Positions 8,888-17,930 of a DNA stretch of 64,000 nt are shown in pieces. The notes below the pieces were generated by a model that did no database searches, was not told the origin of the DNA, and saw only the letters and a list, made by a program, of their open reading frames with translations. The stretch covers positions 124,001 through 188,000 of the forward strand of contig NZ_UAWH01000016.1 in assembly GCF_900447045.1 (NCBI RefSeq), in the 5' to 3' direction. Both the position numbers and the translations under genes were made by a program. Numbering within the stretch: the stretch's first letter is position 1; every line of letters starts with the position of its first letter. The DNA is from Clostridium paraputrificum. Its GTDB lineage: Bacteria > Bacillota > Clostridia > Clostridiales > Clostridiaceae.

Positions 8888-9505
8888 TTATTTTAGTATA
8901 TCTCTAATTTTAGCTACTAAAATATCAATTGCTACTTTATTATGACCACCTTCAGGTATAATTATATCTGCAAATCTTTTTGATGGTTCTGTAAATTGAA
9001 AATGCATAGGTCTTACAACTGATAGATATTGATCTACAACTGATTGTACTGTTCTTCCTCTTTCTTCAATATCTCTTAATAACCTTCTAATAATTCTAAC
9101 ATCGGAATCTGTATCAACAAAAGCCTTAATATCTAGAAGATTTCTAATTCTTTCATCCTCTAATATTAATATTCCTTCAACTATTATTATCTCTTTAGGA
9201 TCAACCTTTGTAGTTTCTTTTGATCTATTATGAACTGTAAAATCATAAATTGGCTTGTTTATTGATTCTCCATTAATTAAACTCTTTAAGTGCTCAACTA
9301 AAAGAGCATTATCAAAAGCATTTGGATGATCATAATTTGTTTTAGTTCTCTCTTCCATTGAAAGATGGCTTTGATCCTTATAATAAGCATCTTGCTGAAC
9401 CATTGCAATGTGTTCATCACCAAAAGTTTCAAATAATTCTTTTGCTATAGTACTCTTACCTGATCCAGAGCCTCCAGTTATTCCTATTAATATTGGTTTT
9501 TTCAT
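8888..9505 (-). CDS. udk: Uridine kinase
   Basis: Phosphorylates uridine and cytidine to UMP and CMP in pyrimidine salvage (cytosol). The P-loop is [14 protein letters not shown] (residues ~10-23). Further family motifs are [24 protein letters not shown], the Walker-B-like [10 protein letters not shown] and a lid region [11 protein letters not shown]. The 205-residue length is typical. Good AGGAGG site. It lies downstream of the tRNA-modification genes trmR-trhP, the same order as in Bacillus. Confidence 0.96.
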   Translation of the reverse strand: MKKPILIGITGGSGSGKSTIAKELFETFGDEHIAMVQQDAYYKDQSHLSMEERTKTNYDHPNAFDNALLVEHLKSLINGESINKPIYDFTVHNRSKETTKVDPKEIIIVEGILILEDERIRNLLDIKAFVDTDSDVRIIRRLLRDIEERGRTVQSVVDQYLSVVRPMHFQFTEPSKRFADIIIPEGGHNKVAIDILVAKIRDILK

Positions 9506-9527
9506 TAGTTTTCCTCCTAATTATGTA

Positions 9528-10763
9528 TTAAAGCGTTAATACTTTTGTACCTTTTATTAGCATATCATTTTTCTTTAGAGGCGTATCAACTTTAGCTCTA
9601 AACATCATCATAGCCCTATTCGCCACATTTGTTTTAACTTTTTTATCTAAATCAAACATATCTTCTAACTTAACATTAAAGTCTGGAGTATGAGCTCTTA
9701 AAACTTCAACTTCATCCCCTTCAAATACTCTGTTCTTTTGTAAAATAGTTGCAGTTTTAGTTTCTTCATCATAGGATTGTACAATTCCAACAATGTCGTA
9801 ATCTCTTATATATGATGATTCATCATAGTTTTGTTCACCCATTTTTCCATAATAGAAGCCTGTATGGTAGTTTCTATGACTTATTCTAGTAAGTGTATGC
9901 ATCCATTCATCTTTAAATTCATATCCTTCAGGGTTTGCCATGTAACTATCAATAGCTTCTCTATAAGCCTTAACTACTGATGCTACATAGAACTCACTCT
10001 TCATTCTTCCTTCAATTTTGAAAGAATTTATACCACTCTTCATTAAATCAGGTATGTGCTTAATCATACATAAGTCCTTAGAATTCATTATGTATGTACC
10101 ATTATCATCTTCAATTACTGGATAATATTCTCCTGGTCTAGTTTCTTCAACTAGGTAATACTTATATCTACAAGCATTTGAACATATTCCCTTATTTGCA
10201 TCTCTACCTAACATATAATTAGAAATTAAACATCTTCCTGAATATGCAACACACATTGAACCATGGACAAATGCCTCTAATTCACATTCTGCTGGAATAT
10301 TTTCTCTAATTGTCTTTATTTCTTTAAAAGTTAATTCTCTTGCCAAAACTATCCTTTGACACCCTTGCTCATACCAAAACTTAACTGCCTTCCAATTAGT
10401 TATATTAGCTTGAGTACTTATATGCACTTCTAAATTAGGAGCTGCTTCTTTTGCTGCAACAACAATAGATGGGTCTGCAACGATTATTGCATCTATACCT
10501 AAATCTGCTAATCCCTTTATATACTCCTCAACACCTGTTAAATCATGATTTCTTGGGAATACATTCATTGTAACATATAATTTTGCCCCTCTATCATGAC
10601 AATATTTCACACCTTCTGCTATTTCTTCATTAGTAAAGTTATCAGAGAATGCTCTAAGGTTTAATCTACCTCCACCTATATATACAGCATCTGCTCCAAA
10701 ATCTATTGCTATTTTTAATTTTTCTAAACTTCCTGCTGGTGCTAAAATTTCTGGTTTCATCAT
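9528..10763 (-). CDS. trhP: U32-family tRNA hydroxylation protein TrhP (YrrO/YegQ type)
   Basis: Peptidase-family-U32 protein. Members beside trmR/yrrM act in prephenate-dependent 5-hydroxylation of U34 in tRNA, not as known proteases. The N-terminal block EILAPAGSLEKLKIAIDFGADAVY is characteristic. The U32 signature is around residues 165-185 (ELEAFVHGSMCVAYSGRCLIS). Conserved cysteines in GRCLIS and GICSNACRYKY probably bind an Fe-S cluster. The C-terminal ~80 residues are the usual beta-barrel domain. At 411 residues it is the single-chain form, where B. subtilis has YrrN and YrrO. Neighbour trmR would methylate the hydroxylated base. Confidence 0.88.
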   Translation of the reverse strand: MMKPEILAPAGSLEKLKIAIDFGADAVYIGGGRLNLRAFSDNFTNEEIAEGVKYCHDRGAKLYVTMNVFPRNHDLTGVEEYIKGLADLGIDAIIVADPSIVVAAKEAAPNLEVHISTQANITNWKAVKFWYEQGCQRIVLARELTFKEIKTIRENIPAECELEAFVHGSMCVAYSGRCLISNYMLGRDANKGICSNACRYKYYLVEETRPGEYYPVIEDDNGTYIMNSKDLCMIKHIPDLMKSGINSFKIEGRMKSEFYVASVVKAYREAIDSYMANPEGYEFKDEWMHTLTRISHRNYHTGFYYGKMGEQNYDESSYIRDYDIVGIVQSYDEETKTATILQKNRVFEGDEVEVLRAHTPDFNVKLEDMFDLDKKVKTNVANRAMMMFRAKVDTPLKKNDMLIKGTKVLTL

Positions 10764-10768
10764 ATTAA

Positions 10769-11413
10769 TTACCTCCTCTTAGTCACTGCAATTCCATCCC
10801 CCATTGGTATTACAGACGTTATTAAGCTTTCATCCTTTGATACCATCTCTAAGTATGTTCTCATTCTTTTTACTATAGTTATTTTTCTTCTTTTTACAAG
10901 TTCATCTGTAGCAACCATTCCTCTAAATAGAACATTATCAGCTATTATAATTCCATCCTCTTTAAGTAATCTTAAACAATGTGGAAGGAAATGATTGTAG
11001 TGTCCTTTTCCTGCATCCATAAAAATCAAATCAAATGGTTCTTCAAGCTGTTCAAGTATTTCTAAACAGTCACCTTCTTTAATCTTTATTTTATCTTCAA
11101 GATTAAATTTTTTAAGATTTACGTTAGCAAGTTCTATCATTCTGCTGTCTCTTTCAATAGTAACTATTTCTGGTTCTGTACCTGACGCTTCATACATTAA
11201 TATTGAAGAAAATCCTATGGCTGTACCTAACTCTAAAATACGTAATGGCTTCTTCATACTAACCATAAACTCTAAAAACTTAGCAGTTTCTTTTTGAACT
11301 ATAGGCACTCCATTTTCTCTAGCAAAATCCTCTATCTCCTTTAAGGTGCCCTCTCTATCTGAAATAAGCTCCCTAATATAGCTTTCCATATATTCAAAAG
11401 TAATTCCACTCAT
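10769..11413 (-). CDS. trmR: tRNA 5-hydroxyuridine methyltransferase TrmR (class I O-methyltransferase)
   Basis: SAM-dependent O-methyltransferase of the YrrM/caffeoyl-CoA-OMT-like fold. In B. subtilis YrrM (TrmR) converts 5-hydroxyuridine at tRNA position 34 to 5-methoxyuridine. Motif I is RILELGTAIGFSSILMYE and the post-I acidic residue lies in VTIERDSRM. The metal-binding aspartate region is FDLIFMDAGKGHY, followed by IIADNVLFRG. The 214-residue length is typical. It lies 5 bases before trhP, its partner in the pathway. The specific function is taken from this conserved neighbourhood. Confidence 0.87.
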   Translation of the reverse strand: MSGITFEYMESYIRELISDREGTLKEIEDFARENGVPIVQKETAKFLEFMVSMKKPLRILELGTAIGFSSILMYEASGTEPEIVTIERDSRMIELANVNLKKFNLEDKIKIKEGDCLEILEQLEEPFDLIFMDAGKGHYNHFLPHCLRLLKEDGIIIADNVLFRGMVATDELVKRRKITIVKRMRTYLEMVSKDESLITSVIPMGDGIAVTKRR

Positions 11414-11427
11414 CCTAATCCTCCAAA

Positions 11428-12480
11428 TTAATTGCTTGCACTACCTCTTTTTTTATTTTGTTCTATATTAACTCTTTCATGTTCCTCATAATTAGTTGAA
11501 AAATGATGTTTTCCATTTTCACCATATAAAAGTACGAAATACAAATAATTAGTATCTGCTGGTTCTAAAACAGCTTTTATTGAATTATATCCTGGACTTC
11601 CTACTGCTCCAACTGGCAATCCTGCATTTTTATATGTATTATAAGGAGATTCAACTTTTAAATCATTGTATGATAAAATTTCATTTCCTTCATATCCTAT
11701 TACATAATTTACTGTAGAACAAAATTCTAATTTCATACCTTTTGATATTCTATTATTAATTACTGAAGCAATCATAGGTCTCTCTTCATCTAGTCTTGCT
11801 TCTTTTTCAACTAATGAAGCCTTTATAACAATGCTCTCAATTTCATCTTTATTTATTTTTTTTCCTGTTTCTTTTTCCAGTTTAGATAACTTTTTATCAA
11901 AATTATCTAACATAACTTTTATAACTGATTTAGCATCAAAATTTTTATCAAAAAAATATGTATCAGGAAATAAATATCCTTCAAGGTTATACTTTTTATT
12001 AGAATCTACTTTAACATAATCAGGAAGTGGATAGTTTTTAATTTCATTTATAAACTCATCTCTTGTACATATTCCACTTTCTGCAATTACATCAGCAATA
12101 GTATCTATAGTATATCCTTCTTTTATAGTAACCTTAACTTGATTTTTCAAAAAATCTTCTGTAGTTAACATTTTTATTAACTCTTTTAAAGTTACGTCAC
12201 TCTCAACTTCATAACTACCAGGTATAATTTTAAGATTCTGATTAGTTAATTTCAAATTAACTTTTATTAAGGTTTTATTTTTTATTACTCCCTCACTATA
12301 TAATCTATCTAATAGATTATAAAATCCTTCACCCTCATTAACTTCTATTGTTATCTTGTCAGAATCAGTTTTCAAAGGCCTTTTTACGACATTATTATAT
12401 GCAATAAACATTCCTATTATAGAAATCAACAAAATCCCTATAATAACAAGTAATATTTTCTTTAAATGAATACTCTTCAT
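11428..12480 (-). CDS. mltG: Endolytic peptidoglycan transglycosylase MltG (YceG-like)
   Basis: Inner-membrane lytic transglycosylase that cleaves nascent glycan strands and so sets strand length. A basic N-terminus is followed by one membrane segment (ILLVIIGILLISIIGMFIAY, residues ~9-28). Then comes a LysM-like region (ITIEVNEGEGFYNLLDRL) and the YceG domain. The catalytic glutamate lies in IKASLVEKEARLDEER, and the family's GLPVGAVGSPGYNSIKA and YLYFVLLYGENGKHHFS motifs are present. AGGAGG site 6 bases before the ATG. First gene of the mltG-trmR-trhP-udk run. Confidence 0.93.
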   Translation of the reverse strand: MKSIHLKKILLVIIGILLISIIGMFIAYNNVVKRPLKTDSDKITIEVNEGEGFYNLLDRLYSEGVIKNKTLIKVNLKLTNQNLKIIPGSYEVESDVTLKELIKMLTTEDFLKNQVKVTIKEGYTIDTIADVIAESGICTRDEFINEIKNYPLPDYVKVDSNKKYNLEGYLFPDTYFFDKNFDAKSVIKVMLDNFDKKLSKLEKETGKKINKDEIESIVIKASLVEKEARLDEERPMIASVINNRISKGMKLEFCSTVNYVIGYEGNEILSYNDLKVESPYNTYKNAGLPVGAVGSPGYNSIKAVLEPADTNYLYFVLLYGENGKHHFSTNYEEHERVNIEQNKKRGSASN

Positions 12481-12500
12481 AAAATCCTCCTAAATATAAA

Positions 12501-12530
12501 AGTAAATAGCCTATTATTAGGCTATTCACT
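12501..12530 (-). terminator. Terminator after typA
   Basis: Perfect nine-base arms at 12505-12513 and 12518-12526 (AATAGCCTA/TAGGCTATT) with a 4-base loop. The minus-strand tail TACTTTTATATTT is T-rich. It lies 35 bases past the typA stop and 25 bases before the mltG start. Confidence 0.75.
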
Positions 12531-12562
12531 TTATTATAATACTTTTTTAGGATTTAAGAAAG

Positions 12563-14389
12563 TTACTTTTTATTTCTACTAATCAGTCTTCTTCTTTCGC
12601 CACTGTCTAATACTGTCTTTCTCATTCTTATGTTTTGTGGAGTTACCTCTACTAATTCATCATTATTAATGAATTCTAGACAATTTTCTAATGACATAAC
12701 AACTGGTGGAACTAATTTAACTGCATCATCTGATCCTGATGCTCTTGTGTTAGTAAGCTTCTTACCTTTACATACATTTATATCTAGGTCTTCTGCTCTT
12801 CCACATACACCTACAACCATTCCTTGGTACACTGGTACACCAGCTCCTATAAATAATTGTCCCTTATCTTGTGCATTAAATAATCCGTAAGCTATTGCAT
12901 CTCCTGTTTCAAATGCAACAATTGAACCTCTACTTCTTGATGGAATGTCTCCCTTGTATGGTCCATATCCTTCAAATACATGATTCATGATACCATTACC
13001 CTTAGTATCTGTCATGAATTCATTTCTAAATCCTATAAGTCCTCTAGCTGGTACTACAAACTCTAATCTTGAATAACCATTTACTGCTGATGTCATATTA
13101 ACCATTTCAGCTTTTCTTGGTCCAAGCTTTTCCATAACTGGTCCCATAAATTCTTCTGGAACATCAATTGTTAAATATTCCATCGGTTCAAGCTTTTTAC
13201 CATTTTCTTCTTTATAAATTACATTAGCCTTTGATACTTGGAATTCATATCCTTCTCTTCTCATTGTTTCTATAAGTATAGAAAGGTGTAGTTCTCCTCT
13301 ACCTGAAACTTCAAAGCAATCAGGAGTAATTTCTCTTACTCTTAAACTTACATTTGTTTCAAGTTCTTTCATTAATCTATCTCTTAAGTGTCTTGATGTA
13401 ACAAACTCACCTTCTTGACCTGCAAAAGGAGAATCATTTACCATAAAGTTCATGCTTAATGTTGGTTCATCAATATGTACAAATGGTAATGCTTCTGGAT
13501 TTTCAGCATCTGCTATAGTCTCACCTATGTTTGCATCGGTAACACCACTTATAGCAACTATATCACCAAAACCAGCTTCTTCTGTTTCTTCTCTTTTTAA
13601 TCCATTATATACAAATAAGTTAGTAACCTTATAGTTCTTTGTAGTTCCATCATTTGAAACTAAAGCAACATTTTGGTTCTTTTTAACTTTTCCTCTATGA
13701 ATCTTTCCTAAAGCAATTTTTCCTACAAATACGTTAGAATCTAATGTTGTAACCAGCATTTGGAATGGAGCATCTAGGTATCCTTCTGGTGGAGCAACAT
13801 GCTTTATTATTGTTTCAAATAATGGTTGCATGTCTTCATTTGTATCTTCAACGTTATATCTAGCAAATCCATTTCTAGCAGAAGCGTAGATAATTGGGAA
13901 ATCTAATTGTTCATCATTTGCTCCAAGTTCAACAAATAAATCAAACACTTCATCAATTACTTCTTCTGGTCTAGCATCTGGCTTATCTATTTTGTTTATA
14001 ACAACGATTGGCTTTAATTCTAATTCTAATGCTTTCTTTAATACGAACTTTGTTTGTGGCATTGGTCCTTCATAAGAGTCAACTACTAGCAATACTGAGT
14101 CAACCATCTTAAGTACACGTTCAACTTCTCCACCAAAGTCAGCGTGTCCTGGAGTATCTACTATGTTTATTTTTACTCCTTCATGCATAACTGCAGTATT
14201 CTTAGAAAGTATTGTAATTCCTCTCTCTTTTTCTAAATCGTTAGAGTCCATTACTCTTTCTTCTACCTTTTCGTTTGTTCTAAAAACGTTACTTTGTCTT
14301 AAAAGAGCATCTACTAGAGTAGTTTTACCATGGTCAACGTGCGCTATAATAGCTATGTTCCTTATATCTTCTCTTTTATTTAATTCCAT
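12563..14389 (-). CDS. typA: Translational GTPase TypA/BipA
   Basis: Ribosome-associated EF-G-like GTPase involved in 50S assembly and stress adaptation. G1 is [15 protein letters not shown], the switch I region contains [14 protein letters not shown]3 is [13 protein letters not shown]4 is NKIDKP and G5 is YASARNG. The BipA-specific C-terminal domain follows ([19 protein letters not shown] and the [14 protein letters not shown] segment). The 608-residue length is standard. A clear GGAGG precedes the ATG. Confidence 0.97.
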   Translation of the reverse strand: MELNKREDIRNIAIIAHVDHGKTTLVDALLRQSNVFRTNEKVEERVMDSNDLEKERGITILSKNTAVMHEGVKINIVDTPGHADFGGEVERVLKMVDSVLLVVDSYEGPMPQTKFVLKKALELELKPIVVINKIDKPDARPEEVIDEVFDLFVELGANDEQLDFPIIYASARNGFARYNVEDTNEDMQPLFETIIKHVAPPEGYLDAPFQMLVTTLDSNVFVGKIALGKIHRGKVKKNQNVALVSNDGTTKNYKVTNLFVYNGLKREETEEAGFGDIVAISGVTDANIGETIADAENPEALPFVHIDEPTLSMNFMVNDSPFAGQEGEFVTSRHLRDRLMKELETNVSLRVREITPDCFEVSGRGELHLSILIETMRREGYEFQVSKANVIYKEENGKKLEPMEYLTIDVPEEFMGPVMEKLGPRKAEMVNMTSAVNGYSRLEFVVPARGLIGFRNEFMTDTKGNGIMNHVFEGYGPYKGDIPSRSRGSIVAFETGDAIAYGLFNAQDKGQLFIGAGVPVYQGMVVGVCGRAEDLDINVCKGKKLTNTRASGSDDAVKLVPPVVMSLENCLEFINNDELVEVTPQNIRMRKTVLDSGERRRLISRNKK

Positions 14390-14450
14390 GCTTTGCCTCC
14401 AAATTCTTGGTTTTCAAATATGTAAACCTATAAATATTTTTTTCAAAAAG

Positions 14451-14478
14451 AAAATTGGATACACAAGTACCCAATTTT
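14451..14478 (-). terminator. Terminator after rnj
   Basis: Twelve-base arms 14451-14462 and 14467-14478 around ACAA, with one wobble-type mismatch. On the minus strand they are followed by CTTTTTG. Ends the fur-rnj side transcription before typA. Confidence 0.8.
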
Positions 14479-14525
14479 TTAAACCTTTTTTATTTTAATC
14501 TTTTAAGCTTTAAAAGTCAACCTAA

Positions 14526-16193
14526 TTATATCTCCATTATAATAGGTAAAATCATTGGTTTTCTCTTAGTTTTTTCATATAAGAATTCTCTTAACTCTTC
14601 TCTTATATTAGATTTCAGTGTAGCCCAGTCGCTAATTTTCTTTTCTTCACAATCTTCCAATACATTTTTTACAATTTCTCTAGCCTCATCCATTAGTCCT
14701 TCAGATTCTCTAACATAGACAAAACCTCTTGAAATAATATCTGGTCCAGCTATAACTGTACTTGTTTCTTTTTCTATTGTAACAACTACTGTTAATATTC
14801 CATCTTGAGATAAATGCTTTCTATCTCTTAATACAATATGACCTACATCACCTACACCTAAACCATCTACAAATACTTGACCCGAAGTTACAGTTCCATT
14901 CTTTTTAATATAATTTCTTGCAACTTCAACTACATCTCCATTTTCTGCTATAACAAAGTTTCTTTCTGGAAGACCTAATTTACAAGCTAATTCTGCGTGT
15001 TGTTTTAGATGCCTGTACTCTCCATGCACAGGAATAAAAAATCTTGGCTTTACTAATGTTTGCATCAACTTTAATTCTTCTTGACAGGCATGACCTGACA
15101 CATGAACTTCAGCTAATGATTCATATATAACTTCAGCACCTTGTTTAAATAACTGATTAACCACTCTAGATACAGTCTTTTCATTTCCTGGTATTGGATT
15201 AGCAGAAATAATAACAGTATCTCCCTCAACTATACTAATCTTTCTATGTTCGGAAGATGCCATTCTTGCTAAAGCTGACATTGGCTCTCCTTGACTTCCT
15301 GTAGTAATAATTACCGCCTTGTTATTAGGATATTTTAAAATCTGATCCAAAGAAATTAATGTATCTTCCTTTGATTCTAAATACCCTAGTTCTTTAGCAA
15401 CCTGAACTATATTCTCCATACTTCTTCCAGATACAGCAACTTTTCTTCCATAACTCTCTGCTGCATCTATAATTTGTTGGATTCTATGAATATTAGATGC
15501 AAATGTAGCAACTATTATTCTCCCTTCTGCTTTGGAAAATAGCTTCATAAAGCTTTCTCCTACAGTTCTTTCAGACATAGTATATCCAGGTCTTTCCACA
15601 TTAGTAGAGTCGGCCATCATAACAAGTACGCCTTTTCTACCAAGTTCAGCTAATCTGGCAAAATCAGTTAACTGACCATCTATAGGAGTATAGTCAATTT
15701 TAAAATCACCAGTATGTAATACTACTCCTAAAGGTGTATGAATTGCTATTGCTACTGAATCAGCAATAGAATGATTTGTTTTTATGAATTCAACAGAAAC
15801 AGAATTCAACTTTATTGTATCTCTTGGTTTTACAGTTATTAAAGTTGTTGAACCTAATAATCCGTGCTCTTTTAGTTTAGTTTCAACTATACCAAGAGTT
15901 AATTTTGTTCCGTAAACTGGAACATTTAATTGTCTTAAGACATAAGGTAACGCTCCGATATGATCCTCATGTCCATGTGTCAAGAAAATACCTCTTATTT
16001 TCTCCTGATTCTTTAATAAATATGATATATCTGGTATAACAACATCTATACCAAACATATCTTCATCAGGGAATCTAAGGCCACAATCTATGATAACAAT
16101 ATCATCTTTAAACTCAATTGCTGTAATGTTTTTCCCAATTTCGTTTAAACCACCGAGAGGTATTATTTTGACCTTTGCTCTCTCTGTTCTCAT
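14526..16193 (-). CDS. rnj: Ribonuclease J
   Basis: Metallo-beta-lactamase/beta-CASP ribonuclease with 5'-3' exo- and endonuclease activity, central to mRNA decay and rRNA maturation. Metal-binding motif 2 is LTHGHEDHIGALPYVL. Further ligands lie in HTGDFKIDYTP, and the beta-CASP motifs fall within STNVERPGYTMSERTV and FIPVHGEYRHL. The RNase J C-terminal domain is present, giving 555 residues in all. AAGGAGGGG site before the ATG. Single copy in this window, so it is left as rnj without choosing J1 or J2. Confidence 0.95.
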   Translation of the reverse strand: MRTERAKVKIIPLGGLNEIGKNITAIEFKDDIVIIDCGLRFPDEDMFGIDVVIPDISYLLKNQEKIRGIFLTHGHEDHIGALPYVLRQLNVPVYGTKLTLGIVETKLKEHGLLGSTTLITVKPRDTIKLNSVSVEFIKTNHSIADSVAIAIHTPLGVVLHTGDFKIDYTPIDGQLTDFARLAELGRKGVLVMMADSTNVERPGYTMSERTVGESFMKLFSKAEGRIIVATFASNIHRIQQIIDAAESYGRKVAVSGRSMENIVQVAKELGYLESKEDTLISLDQILKYPNNKAVIITTGSQGEPMSALARMASSEHRKISIVEGDTVIISANPIPGNEKTVSRVVNQLFKQGAEVIYESLAEVHVSGHACQEELKLMQTLVKPRFFIPVHGEYRHLKQHAELACKLGLPERNFVIAENGDVVEVARNYIKKNGTVTSGQVFVDGLGVGDVGHIVLRDRKHLSQDGILTVVVTIEKETSTVIAGPDIISRGFVYVRESEGLMDEAREIVKNVLEDCEEKKISDWATLKSNIREELREFLYEKTKRKPMILPIIMEI

Positions 16194-16233
16194 ATTTCCC
16201 CTCCTTTTACTCTACGTAAAAACTTTTGTTATA

Positions 16234-16695
16234 TTACTTCCCATTTTTCTTCTGACATTCTTTACAAACACCATAGAACTTTAGAGCATGATCTACTATC
16301 TTAAACCCGTATTCTTTTTCAATTTCTTCTTCTAGTTCTTCTAATAAGTCATCTTCTACTTCTATAACCCCATTACATTCATTACACACTAAATGATGAT
16401 GTCTATGTGTTTCGTCACTATGAACTAATTCATATCTACTGCATCCATCATTTAAATGAAGTCTACTTAGAATACCTATATCTTCAAGTAATAAAATTGT
16501 TCTATATACAGTTGCAAGTCCTATTTCAGGGCAACTTTTTTTAACCTCATCATAAATCTCTTCAGCTGTTAAGTGCTTACCTTCACTTTCTACAATAGTA
16601 TCTACTATAGCTCTTCTTTGAGGAGTAAGTTTATATCCCTTATTTTTTAAATCCTCTTTTAGTGCTACATAATCAATTTCTATATTTTTCCCCAT
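16234..16695 (-). CDS. fur: Fur-family transcriptional regulator
   Basis: Metal-responsive repressor of the Fur superfamily, 153 residues from the ATG at 16695; a GTG three codons earlier overlaps the GAGGG ribosome site and is less likely. The winged helix is seen in KLTPQRRAIVDTIVESEG and GLATVYRTILLLEDIGI. The regulatory metal site is in HRHHHLVCNECNGVIE. Structural-zinc cysteines are CNEC and CKEC (C-terminus GVCKECQKKNGK). The histidine-rich HRHHH and overall layout favour Fur, although Zur or PerR cannot be excluded by eye. It lies between the DUF1292 gene and rnj. Confidence 0.85.
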   Translation of the reverse strand: MGKNIEIDYVALKEDLKNKGYKLTPQRRAIVDTIVESEGKHLTAEEIYDEVKKSCPEIGLATVYRTILLLEDIGILSRLHLNDGCSRYELVHSDETHRHHHLVCNECNGVIEVEDDLLEELEEEIEKEYGFKIVDHALKFYGVCKECQKKNGK

Positions 16696-16721
16696 TAACA
16701 ACACCCTCTTCCTTTTCTAAT

Positions 16722-16991
16722 TTATTCGTCTAAATCCTCTTGCATTAAAAGTTCATATGTCTCTGCAACTAGATTAAATTCCTCATCATTATCTATAGTC
16801 ATATAACTTTCGTTACCTTCTTCGTCCTTTACAAACTTAAGTACATAAGCTTCCTCTACATCTAAATCTGCTGGAGTAACAACAACATACTCTTGGTTAG
16901 TATCCTCTATTTTAAAGAAAGTAATTACTCTCATTTTTTCTTCCTTACCTTCTTCGTTTAATAAATATATAAATTCAAGTTCTTTTACCAT
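16722..16991 (-). CDS. DUF1292 (YrzB-like) protein
   Basis: Small acidic protein of 89 residues of the DUF1292/YrzB family, function unknown. The conserved core is seen in FIYLLNEEGKEEKMRVITFF and EYVVVTPAD. It forms a short cluster with ireB and ruvX, the same order as yrzL-yrrK-yrzB in B. subtilis, which suggests coexpression rather than a defined role. AAGGAG site present. Confidence 0.88.
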   Translation of the reverse strand: MVKELEFIYLLNEEGKEEKMRVITFFKIEDTNQEYVVVTPADLDVEEAYVLKFVKDEEGNESYMTIDNDEEFNLVAETYELLMQEDLDE

Positions 16992-17066
16992 TTTTATATC
17001 TCTCCTTTTTGTTTATTTTAAAATTTCTTTATGGATATTGTCAATAATAATTTTCAATTGGGAATT

Positions 17067-17486
17067 TTATTTCATATTTGATAACCTATCTAGATAACCT
17101 TGTAAAATATATGTAGCTGCAATTTTATCTACTATCTTTTTTCTCTTGCCTCTTGAAAGATCAGCTTCTAACATTGCTCTATGTGCAGCAACTGTTGTAA
17201 GCCTCTCATCCCAAAGTTCAATTTTACATTCTACAGAATCCTTTAATAGTTCTGTAAACTCCATTATTTTCTCTCCTGCAAAACCAATTGAACCATTCAT
17301 GTTTTTAGGTAATCCAACTACTATAGTCTCTACAGCATATTCTTTACATAAATTTATAATTTCATTTATGTCTTCTTCTTTTTTCTTTCTTCTTATTGTT
17401 GTAATACCTTGAGCAGTAAATCCTAAGGGATCTGATATTGCTACCCCAATAGTTTTTTGCCCTATATCTAAGCCAAGTATTCTCAT
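17067..17486 (-). CDS. ruvX: Pre-16S rRNA nuclease / Holliday-junction-resolvase-like RuvX (YqgF, YrrK)
   Basis: RNase-H-fold nuclease essential in many bacteria, assigned to maturation of the 16S rRNA 5' end. The first acidic residue lies in [18 protein letters not shown], the next block is [11 protein letters not shown], and the third acidic site lies in [17 protein letters not shown]. The 139-residue length is typical. An AGGAG site lies 5 bases before the ATG. Confidence 0.94.
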   Translation of the reverse strand: MRILGLDIGQKTIGVAISDPLGFTAQGITTIRRKKKEEDINEIINLCKEYAVETIVVGLPKNMNGSIGFAGEKIMEFTELLKDSVECKIELWDERLTTVAAHRAMLEADLSRGKRKKIVDKIAATYILQGYLDRLSNMK

Positions 17487-17511
17487 TTTGTGCTCCTATT
17501 CTAAATATATT

Positions 17512-17538
17512 AAAGGTGCCCGTATAAACGGGCACCTT
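17512..17538 (-). terminator. Strong hairpin between ireB and ruvX
   Basis: Ten-base perfect, G+C-rich arms (17513-17522 AAGGTGCCCG and 17529-17538) around a 6-base loop start right after the ireB stop. The minus-strand tail TTTAATATATTT is moderately T-rich. It may terminate or attenuate read-through from ireB into ruvX. Confidence 0.7.
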
Positions 17539-17796
17539 CTACTTAATTTCTAAATAAGATTTCATTACTTCTTCAAGAATTTCGTCTCTTTCAAGTTTTC
17601 TTACCAAAGCTCTAGCTCCGTTATAATTTGTAATGTAAGTAGGGTCTCCTGATATTAGATAACCAACAAGTTGATTTATAGGATTATAACCTTTCTTCTG
17701 TAAAGAATCATAAACCTCTGTTAATATAGCTTTTGTTAATGCTTCCTTATTTTTTTGTACATCAAATTGCATTGTATGTTCTATATTTTTACTCAT
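17539..17796 (-). CDS. ireB: IreB family regulatory phosphoprotein (UPF0297)
   Basis: Small protein of 85 residues of the UPF0297/YrzL family. The Enterococcus member IreB is phosphorylated by the Ser/Thr kinase IreK and tunes cephalosporin tolerance. Conserved blocks are the N-terminal TMQFDVQKN and the C-terminal GYNPINQLVGYLISGDPTYI, then ARALVRKLERDEILEE. Clostridial order alaS-ireB-ruvX is kept. Its role here is inferred from the family. Confidence 0.9.
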   Translation of the reverse strand: MSKNIEHTMQFDVQKNKEALTKAILTEVYDSLQKKGYNPINQLVGYLISGDPTYITNYNGARALVRKLERDEILEEVMKSYLEIK

Positions 17797-17930
17797 ATTC
17801 GTCGTTGCCTAAAGTGCAACTCCACCCCCTTACATATTGTTAAGGAAATTATATTTCATCATTAATAATATAACCACTTTTTATGTTTCTATTCATATAT
17901 AATTATACATTATTTAATTGGAAATGTATA